From Simonsiella sp051414845 (lineage in GTDB: Bacteria > Pseudomonadota > Gammaproteobacteria > Burkholderiales > Neisseriaceae): a DNA stretch of 64,000 nucleotides. The translations under genes and the position numbers were made by a program. Below, piece by piece: positions 35,092 through 43,268 of the stretch (position 1 is the stretch's first letter; each line of letters opens with the position of its first letter). Below the pieces are notes generated by a model. The model did not search any database. It had not been told where the DNA came from and saw only the letters and a list, made by a program, of their open reading frames with translations. The stretch spans positions 1,612,001-1,676,000 of the forward strand of contig CP183313.1 in the NCBI GenBank assembly GCA_051414845.1, given 5' to 3'.

Positions 35092-35508
35092 TCAATCGGC
35101 ATATTGTTTTTTCAAGCGTTCTCGCCGCTCTTGTGCTTCTACGGATAAAGTGGCGGTTGGACGTGCCAATAAACGTTTCAAACCAATCGGTTCGCCTGTA
35201 TCGCGACAGAAGCCATACTCGCCTTCATCAATATCGCGAATAGAAGATTGAATTTTAGACAATAATTTTCGCTCACGGTCGCGTGTACGCAATTCCAATG
35301 CGTATTCTTCTTCTTGTGAGGCGCGGTCTGCCGGATCAGGGGCCGCTTCGTGTTCTTGCATTTGCTCAGTGGTATTGGCAGCATTATCAATCAGTTCATC
35401 TTGTAATTGCACCAATTTTTCACGGAAAAATGCCAATTGGTCGGCATTCATGTAATCGTCTTCTGGGCCATTCCAATTTAAGATGTCTTTTTCGGTGAGT
35501 TTTGCCAT
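35092..35508 (-). CDS. dksA: RNA polymerase-binding transcription factor DksA
   Basis: DksA enters the secondary channel of RNA polymerase and works with ppGpp in stringent control. The 138-residue protein has the long coiled coil with the acidic tip (PDPADRASQEEE) and a C-terminal zinc-finger region. The finger reads YGFCRDTGEPIGLKRLLARPTATLS: only one of the four usual cysteines remains, so it belongs to the cysteine-poor DksA type. The start at 35508 is fixed by MAKLTEKDILNW and an AAGGA ribosome site; the longer frame is not needed. Confidence 0.93.
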   Translation of the reverse strand: MAKLTEKDILNWNGPEDDYMNADQLAFFREKLVQLQDELIDNAANTTEQMQEHEAAPDPADRASQEEEYALELRTRDRERKLLSKIQSSIRDIDEGEYGFCRDTGEPIGLKRLLARPTATLSVEAQERRERLKKQYAD

Positions 35509-35687
35509 GCTGGTTTCCTTAGGTTTATTGCCTCTTTGCGGACAATGCGCGCAACTGCAAAGCGCGGTCAATTAAAAATCGCGCATAATAGCATGTTTTA
35601 CCGCCACTGCTTTTCAGGCTACCTGAAAATATGGGATAAATGCCTTTTTTGTATCTTTTTTACATCATTACACACTATAATAAATAA

Positions 35688-36401
35688 GGGTCTGACGTAG
35701 ATTATCAGTTAGGTTACACTTAAAAAATGAAGATAACCCATTGCAAACTAAGTAAATCTACTCAGCGAAAACTACTCCAATTTTTCGTATTGGAAGTTAC
35801 GGCTCGGGCAGCAGCCGATATACTTGGCATCCAAGCCTAATTCAGCGATGTTGTTTTACCGCAAAATCCGTCAAGTCATTGCCTACCATTTAGAACTTCA
35901 AGCAGACGAAGTTTTTAATGGCTCTGTGGAGCGAGACGAGAGCTATTTTGGCGGGCAACGCAAAGGCAAACGCGGTCGTGTTGCGGCTGGTAAAGTCGCT
36001 GTTTTTGGTATTTTGAAACGTAATGGTAAGGTCTTTACCATTGTTGTTGAAAATACCAAGCAAGAAACTTTACTACCTGTTATTAAAAGGAAAATTATGC
36101 CTGATAGTATTGTTTATACGGATTGCTATAAGAGTTATGATGTGCTGGATGTGAGTGAGTTTACCCATCATCGTATCAATCATTCTCAGCTGTTTGCAGA
36201 CCGTCAAAACCATATCAATGGCATTGAAAATTTCTGGAGTCAGGCAAAGCGCGTTCTACGAAAATACAATGGAATTGATCGTAAATCTTTTCCGTTATTC
36301 TTGAAAGAATGTGAATTTCGTTTTAACTTTGGTACACCAAAAGAGCAGCTGAAAATTCTGCGAGTTTGGTGTGGTATTTAGGGTTAATCTACGTCAGCCC
36401 C
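35688..36401 (+). mobile_element. IS1016-like insertion sequence (IS1595 family)
   Basis: The ends GGGTCTGACGTAGATTA (left) and the complement of TAATCTACGTCAGCCCC (right) are inverted with one mismatch. The 8-base target duplication ATAAATAA is perfect on both sides (35680-35687 and 36402-36409), the length expected for IS1595. The element is 714 bases long and lies between dksA and the rplT terminator. The perfect duplication points to recent insertion. Confidence 0.93.
35727..36381 (+). pseudogene. IS1016-like transposase, frameshifted
   Basis: The transposase starts at ATG 35727 (MKITHCKLSKSTQRKLLQFF) and stops after LGIQA at 35838. The rest continues in another frame as PNSAMLFYRKIRQV, then the ISXO2-like DDE core (DESYFGGQRKGKRGR; YTDCYKSYDVLD; HINGIENFWSQAKR) to 36381. 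Removing one base near 35835 restores the LGIQPNSA sequence usual for IS1016. The enzyme is thus probably inactive unless frameshifting occurs. Confidence 0.88.
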
Positions 36402-36407
36402 ATAAAT

Positions 36408-36448
36408 AAAAACAAGGCAATTTGTTAAAACAAATTGCCTTGTTTTTA
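36408..36448 (-). terminator. Terminator of the infC-rpmI-rplT operon
   Basis: AAAACAAGGCAATTTGTT and its complement form a long perfect stem with a short loop just after the rplT stop, ending in a T-run on the minus strand. Confidence 0.92.
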
Positions 36449-36454
36449 AATAAA

Positions 36455-36814
36455 TTAGTTAGCCAAAGCTGCTTTTGCTTTTTCAACCAATTGTGCAAAT
36501 GCTATTTTGTCAAACACTGCCAAATCAGCCAATACTTTACGATCTAACGTAATTGCTGCACGTTTTAAACCGTTCATGAATTTGCTGTAAGACAAGCCGT
36601 TTTGACGCGCACCTGCGTTGATACGGGTAATCCACAATTGACGGAATTGGCGTTTGCGCTGGCGACGGTCGCGGTATGCGTATTGACCAGCTTTCATCAC
36701 CGCTTGCTTAGCAACACGGTAGACGTTTTTGCGACGACCGCGATAGCCTTTGGCTAACGCAATGACTTTTTTATGACGAGCACGAGCGGTAACACCGCGT
36801 TTTACGCGTGGCAT
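36455..36814 (-). CDS. rplT: 50S ribosomal protein L20
   Basis: L20 binds 23S rRNA early in large-subunit assembly and in many bacteria represses its own operon. The 119-residue basic protein starts MPRVKRGVTARARHKKVIAL and has the family block RQLWITRINAGARQNGLSYSKF. It ends the infC-rpmI-rplT operon. Confidence 0.98.
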   Translation of the reverse strand: MPRVKRGVTARARHKKVIALAKGYRGRRKNVYRVAKQAVMKAGQYAYRDRRQRKRQFRQLWITRINAGARQNGLSYSKFMNGLKRAAITLDRKVLADLAVFDKIAFAQLVEKAKAALAN

Positions 36815-36827
36815 AGTTTAACTCCTT

Positions 36828-37025
36828 TTAAGCGTAGGGCAACATTTTGGCAACAGAAGCCAAATCGCGGTCGTTTACCATAGAAGTACCGCGCAATTGA
36901 CGTTTGTTTTTGGTGGTTTTTTTGGTCAAGATGTGGCGTTTGAACGCATGAGCGCGTTTTACACCACCGTTGCCCAAGACTTTAAAGCGTTTTTTCGCGC
37001 TAGACTTGGTTTTCATTTTAGGCAT
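36828..37025 (-). CDS. rpmI: 50S ribosomal protein L35
   Basis: The 65-residue basic protein is L35 ([20 protein letters not shown] ... [14 protein letters not shown]). The start at 37025 is set by the conserved MPKMKT and a GGAG ribosome site; the open frame upstream to 37112 is not conserved coding. It lies 13 bases before rplT. Confidence 0.97.
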
Positions 37026-37172
37026 GGGAAAACTCCAATGTTTTATTAGATAAGGTTGCGGGAGATTTGCAAGCAAATACTTAAAACCCGAAACCACGCT
37101 TTTTCGCTGCAATACAACAAAACAATGCTTTCCTAATGCAGCGTTTAATCAGGAAAGCGCGCGATTATAACT

Positions 37173-37697
37173 TTATTTTTTCTTGGGCGCAACCATCATC
37201 ACCATTTGGCGACCTTCCATTTTGGGAAATTGCTCCACTTGCCCTTCTTCGATTAACTCAGTCTTAATGCGCTCTAACAATTGCGCACCCAATTCTTGAT
37301 GCGCCATTTCGCGACCACGGAAACGCAAAGTAATTTTAACTTTGTCGCCATCTTGCAAAAATTCGCGGATTTTGCGCATTTTGATGTTGTAGTCGCCATC
37401 ATCCGTACCTGGGCGGAATTTGATTTCCTTGATTTGGACTTGTTTTTGTTTTTTCTTGGCTTCGTCGCGTTTTTTGGATTGCTCGTATTTGTATTTGCCA
37501 AAATCCATTAATTTGCAAACAGGCGGCTTGGCAGTCGGGGAAATTTCTACCAAATCCACATCTTGTTCTTCTGCCATTGCCAAAGCTTCTTTCAAGCTCA
37601 CAACACCGAGTTGCTCGCCTTCTCCACTAATTAAGCGCACTTCTTTGGCGGTAATTTCGCCGTTGATACGTGCCTCGCGTTCTTGTTGCTGTGCGAT
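37173..37697 (-). CDS. infC: Translation initiation factor IF-3, non-ATG start
   Basis: IF-3 checks start-codon pairing on the 30S subunit. The 174-residue protein has the N-domain (EREARINGEITAKEVRLI), the linker rich in lysine and the C-domain (IKEIKFRPGTDDGDYNIKMR ... GRQMVMMVAPKKK). No ATG suits the start. A strong AGGAG at 37709-37705 is followed by ATT ATC ATC GCA CAG; ATC 37697 (seven bases after it) fits best, with ATC 37700 and ATT 37703 as alternatives. Rare AUU/AUC starts let IF-3 limit its own translation, a known feature of infC. Confidence 0.96.
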   Translation of the reverse strand: MAQQQEREARINGEITAKEVRLISGEGEQLGVVSLKEALAMAEEQDVDLVEISPTAKPPVCKLMDFGKYKYEQSKKRDEAKKKQKQVQIKEIKFRPGTDDGDYNIKMRKIREFLQDGDKVKITLRFRGREMAHQELGAQLLERIKTELIEEGQVEQFPKMEGRQMVMMVAPKKK

Positions 37698-37709
37698 GAT
37701 AATGCTCCT
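37695..37709 (-). promoter_or_regulatory. infC ribosome site and rare AUU/AUC start cluster
   Basis: AGGAG is followed at once by three isoleucine codons, ATT ATC ATC. One of them must start IF-3, as no in-frame ATG is conserved. IF-3 itself discriminates against such codons, so this site is the expected point of feedback control. Confidence 0.85.
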
Positions 37710-37875
37710 ATAAAGGTTGGTCGGAAAACGCTGGCGATGCATTTGCCTGCGTTGTCAAAAAATTCGCGTGATTTTACTGGTTTTCAGGCTGCCTGAAAAG
37801 GGTTTATTGTCAAATTGGTTTTTTGTTTTATATTTTGTTTTATATAATTACACCTTTCGCACAAAAGGACCGACC

Positions 37876-38199
37876 ATGAACGCCCTACCCTATCAACCCG
37901 AAATCGCTCAACGCATGACACTGGGTACAGAAGAACGCATCCCTGTTACTGCTGAATTTTATCAAACCGAAAATGGTTACTGGCTCGCATGGTTGGGCGA
38001 TGGCACCGCGTTTGTCTTACCGCCCGATTTAGCCGAAACCGAACCTGCTGATAAAGTGGAAGGCGCAGGCAACGTAGAAGAATTGCTTGCCATGATTAAC
38101 AGTGGCGAATACGCCGCCATGCTAGAATTTGACGGCACAGATGAAGAGTGGGAACACTTAACAGCGTGTGGCTGTGGCGACGAACATCATCATCACTAA
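37876..38199 (+). CDS. Acidic protein of unknown function with a Cys/His-rich tail
   Basis: I do not recognise this 107-residue protein. It is acidic, with a central block ENGYWLAWLGDGTAFVLPPDL that looks like a small beta fold, and it ends TACGCGDEHHHH. Two cysteines and four histidines at the very end suggest metal binding. A ribosome site AAAGGACC precedes ATG 37876; the longer frame upstream translates an uptake sequence (FRLPE) and is unlikely. It stands alone between infC (opposite strand) and xerD. Confidence 0.78.
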   Translation: MNALPYQPEIAQRMTLGTEERIPVTAEFYQTENGYWLAWLGDGTAFVLPPDLAETEPADKVEGAGNVEELLAMINSGEYAAMLEFDGTDEEWEHLTACGCGDEHHHH

Positions 38200-38399
38200 T
38201 ATTTGTTTTTTCCAAAATATTTTTCAGGCAGCCTGAAACTTTGGCAAACCCAAAATCGTGGGCTGGATTTCAAATCCAACATATTTTCATACCGAACAAC
38301 TTTCTGTTTTGATTTAAAAATTGTTGGAGAGAGTATCTAACCTACACCCTTTCAGGCTACCTGAAACCTTTATCCAAACCTTTCAGGCAGCCTGAAAAT

Positions 38400-39275
38400 A
38401 TGCCCACCGATCTCATCGCCCGCTTCCTTGACCATCTCTGGCTACAAGAACGCCTCTCTGACAACACGCTCGCCGCCTACCGCAACGACTTAAGCAAAAT
38501 TTCTGCCCGTTTAGCTGCCGAACAACGCGACTTGTTCAGCGCGCAAAGCAGCGATTTAGCCGCCGCCATTTATGTGGCACAAGAAAGCCCACGCTCACAA
38601 GCGCGTGCCCTTGCCGCTGCCAAAAAGCTCTACCGCTGGCTCATCGATACTGAACAACGGCGCGACAATCCCACCGAAACGCTCAAAACCGCGAAGCAAG
38701 CGCGCACCTTGCCGCCGCTTATCAGCGAAAGTCAAATTGAAGCCCTGCTCAACGCCCCCGATATAGAAACGCCACACGGCTTGCGCGACAAAGCCCTGCT
38801 GGAATTGCTCTACGCCACAGGATTGCGCGTGAGCGAAGCCGTGCAACTGCAATTAAACGAAATCAATCTGCAAGCAGGCATCGTCAATACCATCGGCAAA
38901 GGCGACAAACAGCGCATCGTACCGCTGGGTGAAGAAGCCATTGACTGGCTCACGCGTTATCTGGCGCACGCACGCGGCGAATTATTGAAAAACACGCGCT
39001 GCGACGCGGTTTTCGTATCGCAAAAAAAAGGCGGCATGACGCGCCAATTGGCTTGGATGATTGTGCAAAAATACGCGCAACAAGTTGGCATCGCATCGCT
39101 TTCACCCCACGATTTGCGCCACGCGTTTGCCACGCATTTGGTCAATCACGGCGCAGATTTACGCGTTGTCCAACTGCTGCTCGGACACGCGGATTTGTCC
39201 ACCACGCAAATTTATACTCATGTTGCTGATGAACGCTTAAAACGCGTGGTGCAACAATTTCATCCGCGCGGATAG
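38400..39275 (+). CDS. xerD: Site-specific tyrosine recombinase XerD
   Basis: XerD, with XerC, resolves chromosome dimers at dif. The 291-residue protein has the SAM-like DNA-binding N-domain (FLDHLWLQERLSDNTLAAYR) and the catalytic residues: Arg in ATGLRVSEAV, the HDLRHAFATHL block, His in LLGHADLSTTQIYTHV with the tyrosine nucleophile. Start ATG 38400 follows directly on an uptake sequence. I choose XerD over XerC on overall resemblance, so the paralogue call is less sure than the family. Confidence 0.9.
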   Translation: MPTDLIARFLDHLWLQERLSDNTLAAYRNDLSKISARLAAEQRDLFSAQSSDLAAAIYVAQESPRSQARALAAAKKLYRWLIDTEQRRDNPTETLKTAKQARTLPPLISESQIEALLNAPDIETPHGLRDKALLELLYATGLRVSEAVQLQLNEINLQAGIVNTIGKGDKQRIVPLGEEAIDWLTRYLAHARGELLKNTRCDAVFVSQKKGGMTRQLAWMIVQKYAQQVGIASLSPHDLRHAFATHLVNHGADLRVVQLLLGHADLSTTQIYTHVADERLKRVVQQFHPRG

Positions 39276-39290
39276 GTTTTCAGGCTGCCT

Positions 39291-40158
39291 GAAACCTTTG
39301 CAAAACCCCAAAAACAACCCACTTGTTTTTGGGTTTTCACCATTCCAACCCCAAATCAACCCAAACCAAGCTCAACAAACACAAACACCCCACCCAAACA
39401 GCCCTATTTCAGGCTTCCTTATGCCCCTTCAGGCAGCAATGGGCACAATAAACACCGTAATCAGCGCAACAAGCCTTAACTTGTTCGCCGCTTTAAGCAA
39501 ATTCAAACAAATCACTTTCAACCCCAACTGCCCTTTGACCCTTTCCAAGCCAAAATAACTCGCCCGTTTACATCTGAATATACAGTGCAAAATGGCAAAA
39601 CTCTGTTCCATCCGATAACGGATTTTTGCCAGCTCCTTATTGCGCCCAATGTCTTCACGCGTCAACGGTTTATTGCGGTGCGCTTTACACATAATGCCGT
39701 CCACTAATTGATTTTTCTCCAAAAATTCGCGGTTGGATTGACTGTCATAGCCTTTATCTGCATACACTTTGACTCCGTGTTCAACCTTGTCCAACACGGT
39801 TTCCAAATGATTTACATTAGATGCATTGGCTGGCGTAACGTGAATTTGCTCTATAAAGCCTTCTTCTTCGGGGTCGGATAAACTGTGCCATTGCCCGAGC
39901 AAAACCGCGCGGAACATCGGCAACAAGGGATACGCAGGACGACCGCCGTTGTCGCGCACATAGCGAACTTTATGGCTGGCGAGTGTTTGTTCAATGACTT
40001 GCCAATCCAAAAGTTGGGTGATTTTAGGTAAAGGGAAACGGTCGGCGTATTGGTTGAGTAGGGTTTGTGCTGATTGGTAGAAGAAGCTGGACATGGAAAA
40101 ATCCTCTGAATTCTTGATGGAGGGAATTTAGAGGTTTTTTTTGGGGGGCAAAGGTTTC
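39291..40158 (-). mobile_element. IS5-family remnant
   Basis: The transposase remnant at 39429-40094 is enclosed by 11-base inverted ends, GAAACCTTTGC (39291) and GCAAAGGTTTC (40148-40158). Both ends abut uptake sequences, which share the GGTTTCAG bases, so the exact edges are not certain. At about 870 bases it is shorter than a full IS5 element, in line with an internal deletion. Confidence 0.65.
39429..40094 (-). pseudogene. IS5-family transposase with internal deletion
   Basis: The 221-residue frame starts like IS5/IS1106 transposases (LGQWHSLSDPE) and then jumps straight to a late region (EEGFIEQIHVTPANASNVNH, YADKGYDSQSNREFLEKN, RYRMEQSFAILHCIFR). About 90-100 residues are missing at the join near 39865, including the first catalytic aspartate. 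The deletion keeps the frame, but the DDE triad is incomplete, so it cannot be active. Confidence 0.8.
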
Positions 40159-40211
40159 AGGCTGCCTGAAAACAAAAAGAGTGGACAAAATCCACTCTTT
40201 TTAATTCACCT

Positions 40212-42029
40212 TCAATCCGCCGCTTTCACACATTCAGGCAGCTTGCTCAAAGTGGCATAATATTGATAACAGGTTTTGGTGTAATCCTCGCGCAATGCGC
40301 CATAATATTCAGGCAGCATAATCGCCGAACCATAAGCTTGAAATTTGGTTGGATAATAGCGATACATCTTGCCCATCCATTCGCGCGCCTCTGCTTCTTT
40401 GCCCGTTCGCGCCACAATCAATGCCCATTTATACGCGTTGGCATAAGGGCGATATTGCAGCGATTGCTCGGCAGTTTCCACTGCCCAATCGGGAATACGG
40501 CTGTCGTTTGGGTCAAAATAATTCATCAATTGCAGCTGCGCATAATAGCGCAACATCGGCTCGGTTTTGGTAATCATCAGCAAGCCCACAATATTCTTAG
40601 CGCGTTTATCAGGCGCAGTGGGAATATCGCCCGACACTTGGCGCAAATCCTGATAGGCAAAACCCAAACGCACAATCGCCGCCAAACACAATACCGCCAT
40701 CGCTGCGCCCAAGCCTGTTTGCCAACGCGCGCGTGAATACATCACTTCACGCGCTTCATCCGCATTCAGCGGCACAAAACCCAAAAACAACACAAACGCA
40801 CTCAAAAAATAAATATACCAAAGCGGATATTCCAGAAAACTGTGCACCAAAGACACCGAAACCAAGCCCAAAATAAACAACCCAGCCGCACCAAATCTGC
40901 GTTTCAGGCAGCCTAACAATGTCCAAACCAAGCCACCCAACACCAAAAAAGTGCCAACCAAACCCATTTCCGCCAACATATTCAAAAACGAATTGTGGCT
41001 ATGCGTAAACAACACATTGCCTTCATAAGGGCGAAAACCCGTCGGATAAACATTGGTCAAAAAACCCTGCAACGCATAGCTCCCCCAGCCATAGCCAAAC
41101 CAAGGCGCAGACAAAAATACCGTCCAAGCCTTTTGCCACTCATAACCGCGCCCCGAGCCACCAAATTGCGACCCGCCCAAACGCTCCGCCGCACTTTGTA
41201 CATTGTCGCCTGAAAACACATTCAACACAGGTTCAATGCCAAATTGCAACGCCACCACCCAAACTGCAGCCAACACAAAACCCAAAGCCGTACGCGTTTT
41301 CAGGCTGCCTGAAAGCCAGCCCACACTAGGCACAAGCAACGCCAAAGCCGCCACATAACCAAAAATCGTGCGCGAACCCGTTAGCCCCATTACCGACGCA
41401 AACAACGTCATCAAGCCCAAAGTCGCCCAAGTTGGCAAACGGCGTTGCCCCCAAAGCCACGCCAGCGACAACATACCCCACATCTCATAATGCCCAAAAT
41501 GATTGCGTTGCGCCAACTGCCCTTCCACAATCCCCGCGCGATACATCAAATAGCCCGAAAACTTGCCCGCCCACCCCAAATACTGCATCCAACCAATCGC
41601 CGCCTGAATCGTGCAACCCACCACCAACACCGCCGCCAATACCGACAAAGCGCGTTCCACACCAATCTTAGCCACCCAACCGCGCACCGCCCAGCAGCCC
41701 AAAGCCAACACCAAAAACGTGCCACTAACCATATCGCTCAAACCCAAATAAGTCAGCGACATCAGCCGCGCTTGCAGCCACCAAAACACCGCCATCGCCA
41801 GCAAATACCAGCTTGCGCGCGGCAACTTCACATTCAGGCAGCCTGAACATGCCGACAACAAAACCAACACCAACACGCCCACCAACGAACCTGCTTCCAA
41901 AAAGAAACTATTCAAAGGCCCCACCCGATAAATAGACAAAAATGGCACGACCATTACCAAAGCCAAGCCCAACCACAAAGCCCACACATCACGGCTCAAA
42001 ATACTGTCTTGCGAACGCGCAAAAATCAT
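40212..42029 (-). CDS. pglL: PglL/PilO-like O-oligosaccharyltransferase (Wzy/WaaL superfamily)
   Basis: This 605-residue membrane protein has about twelve helices and a soluble C-terminal part with TPR-like repeats (RPYANAYKWALIVARTGKEAEA). The catalytic-type histidine lies in the periplasmic loop FTHSHNSFLNMLAEMG, preceded by GFRPYEGNVL. PglL enzymes move lipid-linked glycans onto serine residues of pilin and other periplasmic proteins in Neisseria. O-antigen ligase or polymerase is the alternative, but the long C-terminal part favours PglL. The pse cluster at 8-14 kb could supply its sugar. Confidence 0.82.
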   Translation of the reverse strand: MIFARSQDSILSRDVWALWLGLALVMVVPFLSIYRVGPLNSFFLEAGSLVGVLVLVLLSACSGCLNVKLPRASWYLLAMAVFWWLQARLMSLTYLGLSDMVSGTFLVLALGCWAVRGWVAKIGVERALSVLAAVLVVGCTIQAAIGWMQYLGWAGKFSGYLMYRAGIVEGQLAQRNHFGHYEMWGMLSLAWLWGQRRLPTWATLGLMTLFASVMGLTGSRTIFGYVAALALLVPSVGWLSGSLKTRTALGFVLAAVWVVALQFGIEPVLNVFSGDNVQSAAERLGGSQFGGSGRGYEWQKAWTVFLSAPWFGYGWGSYALQGFLTNVYPTGFRPYEGNVLFTHSHNSFLNMLAEMGLVGTFLVLGGLVWTLLGCLKRRFGAAGLFILGLVSVSLVHSFLEYPLWYIYFLSAFVLFLGFVPLNADEAREVMYSRARWQTGLGAAMAVLCLAAIVRLGFAYQDLRQVSGDIPTAPDKRAKNIVGLLMITKTEPMLRYYAQLQLMNYFDPNDSRIPDWAVETAEQSLQYRPYANAYKWALIVARTGKEAEAREWMGKMYRYYPTKFQAYGSAIMLPEYYGALREDYTKTCYQYYATLSKLPECVKAAD

Positions 42030-42287
42030 GATTTACTCTTTGAAATATATAAATAAGTTTTCAGGCAGCCTGAAAATACGCACCCAAAAAAAGCGTGCAT
42101 TATACCGATGAAAAACCGTTTCAGACAGCCTGAAACCGAGTAAATTCTTCATCAGCCACCCTGCAAAATACGCCAATAATAGTTGCCACAATCGCGCACT
42201 AATTTGTTAAAATGTGCGACTTTTTTTAAAACAACGAAAACAGGCAGTATTTTCAGGCTGCCTGTAGTTTGTCTTAACGGACATATT

Positions 42288-43058
42288 ATGAATGATTTGA
42301 TAACTTGGTTTAGCACAGTTTTACCCAAAACCTTTGAATACCGCGAAATGTTCTTTTATGGCATTTTGACGACGTTGGGCATTACTGCCGTTTCTGTATT
42401 CGTAGGCGTGATTTTGGGCTTGTTTGGCGCATTAGCGCGTATTTTGCGCTTTGAAAAAGGCAATATTCTGATTCGCGCGCTGGGTTGGTTGTTGCGCAAC
42501 TTGTCATTGCTGTATGTAACCCTGTTTCGCGGTACGCCTTTGTTTGTACAGATTTTTATCTGGTACTTTGTTTGGTTTCCACTTTTGGTTCATCCAGAAC
42601 ACGGTTGGCTAATGAATGGCAACGAGGCGCAAGAATTTCGCCGCAATTACGGCGCATTAACCGCGGGCGTGTTGGCCTTATCCACCAATGCAGGCGCGTA
42701 TATTACCGAGATTTTCCGTGCAGGTATTCAATCTATTGACCGCGGACAAATGGAAGCGGCGCGCTCACTCGGTTTAACTTACCCACAAGCGATGCGCTTT
42801 GTGATTTTGCCGCAAGCCTTGCGCCGTATGTTGCCGCCATTGGCAAATGAATTTATTACGCTGCTAAAAGACAGTTCACTCTTGTCAGCGATTTCGGTGG
42901 CGGAAATTGCCTATGTGCAAAAGACGATTTCAGGGCGTTATTATGTGTATGAAGAGCCGCTGTATGTGGTGGCGTTTATTTATCTGATTATGACGATTTG
43001 TTTGAGCTGGTTTTTTGCGTGGTTGGAGAAAAAATACAACGGCGCACATCATCGTTGA
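42288..43058 (+). CDS. Amino-acid ABC transporter permease (HisM/GlnP type)
   Basis: The 256-residue inner-membrane permease has five or six helices and the EAA loop that docks the ATPase (EAARSLGLTYPQAMRFVILP). The polar amino-acid family signature is clear (LFRGTPLFVQIFIWYF). Its binding protein and ATPase are not beside it, so it must pair with partners elsewhere. Start ATG 42288; the frame upstream passes through an uptake sequence. Confidence 0.92.
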   Translation: MNDLITWFSTVLPKTFEYREMFFYGILTTLGITAVSVFVGVILGLFGALARILRFEKGNILIRALGWLLRNLSLLYVTLFRGTPLFVQIFIWYFVWFPLLVHPEHGWLMNGNEAQEFRRNYGALTAGVLALSTNAGAYITEIFRAGIQSIDRGQMEAARSLGLTYPQAMRFVILPQALRRMLPPLANEFITLLKDSSLLSAISVAEIAYVQKTISGRYYVYEEPLYVVAFIYLIMTICLSWFFAWLEKKYNGAHHR

Positions 43059-43268
43059 TTATGTTTTTTTCAGGCTGCCTTGTTTTCAGGCAGCCTGAAA
43101 GATTTTGCACCATCTTTAAGTAGCCTGAAAACAGTAAAATCAGGTTAAATGACACATTCAGGCAGCCTGAATGCTTGGAGAATGGGATTGTGCGCCCCAT
43201 TTGGTGGCGAATATGTTAAAATTCACGTCGTTTTGCCACGCGATTGTGGTACAAGGAATTCTAAAATT

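Noticed and set aside
37173..37742. infC start at ATG 37742
   Set aside because: The added residues (MHRQRFPTNLYRS) are not part of IF-3, and the ribosome site lies after them, directly before the isoleucine codons.
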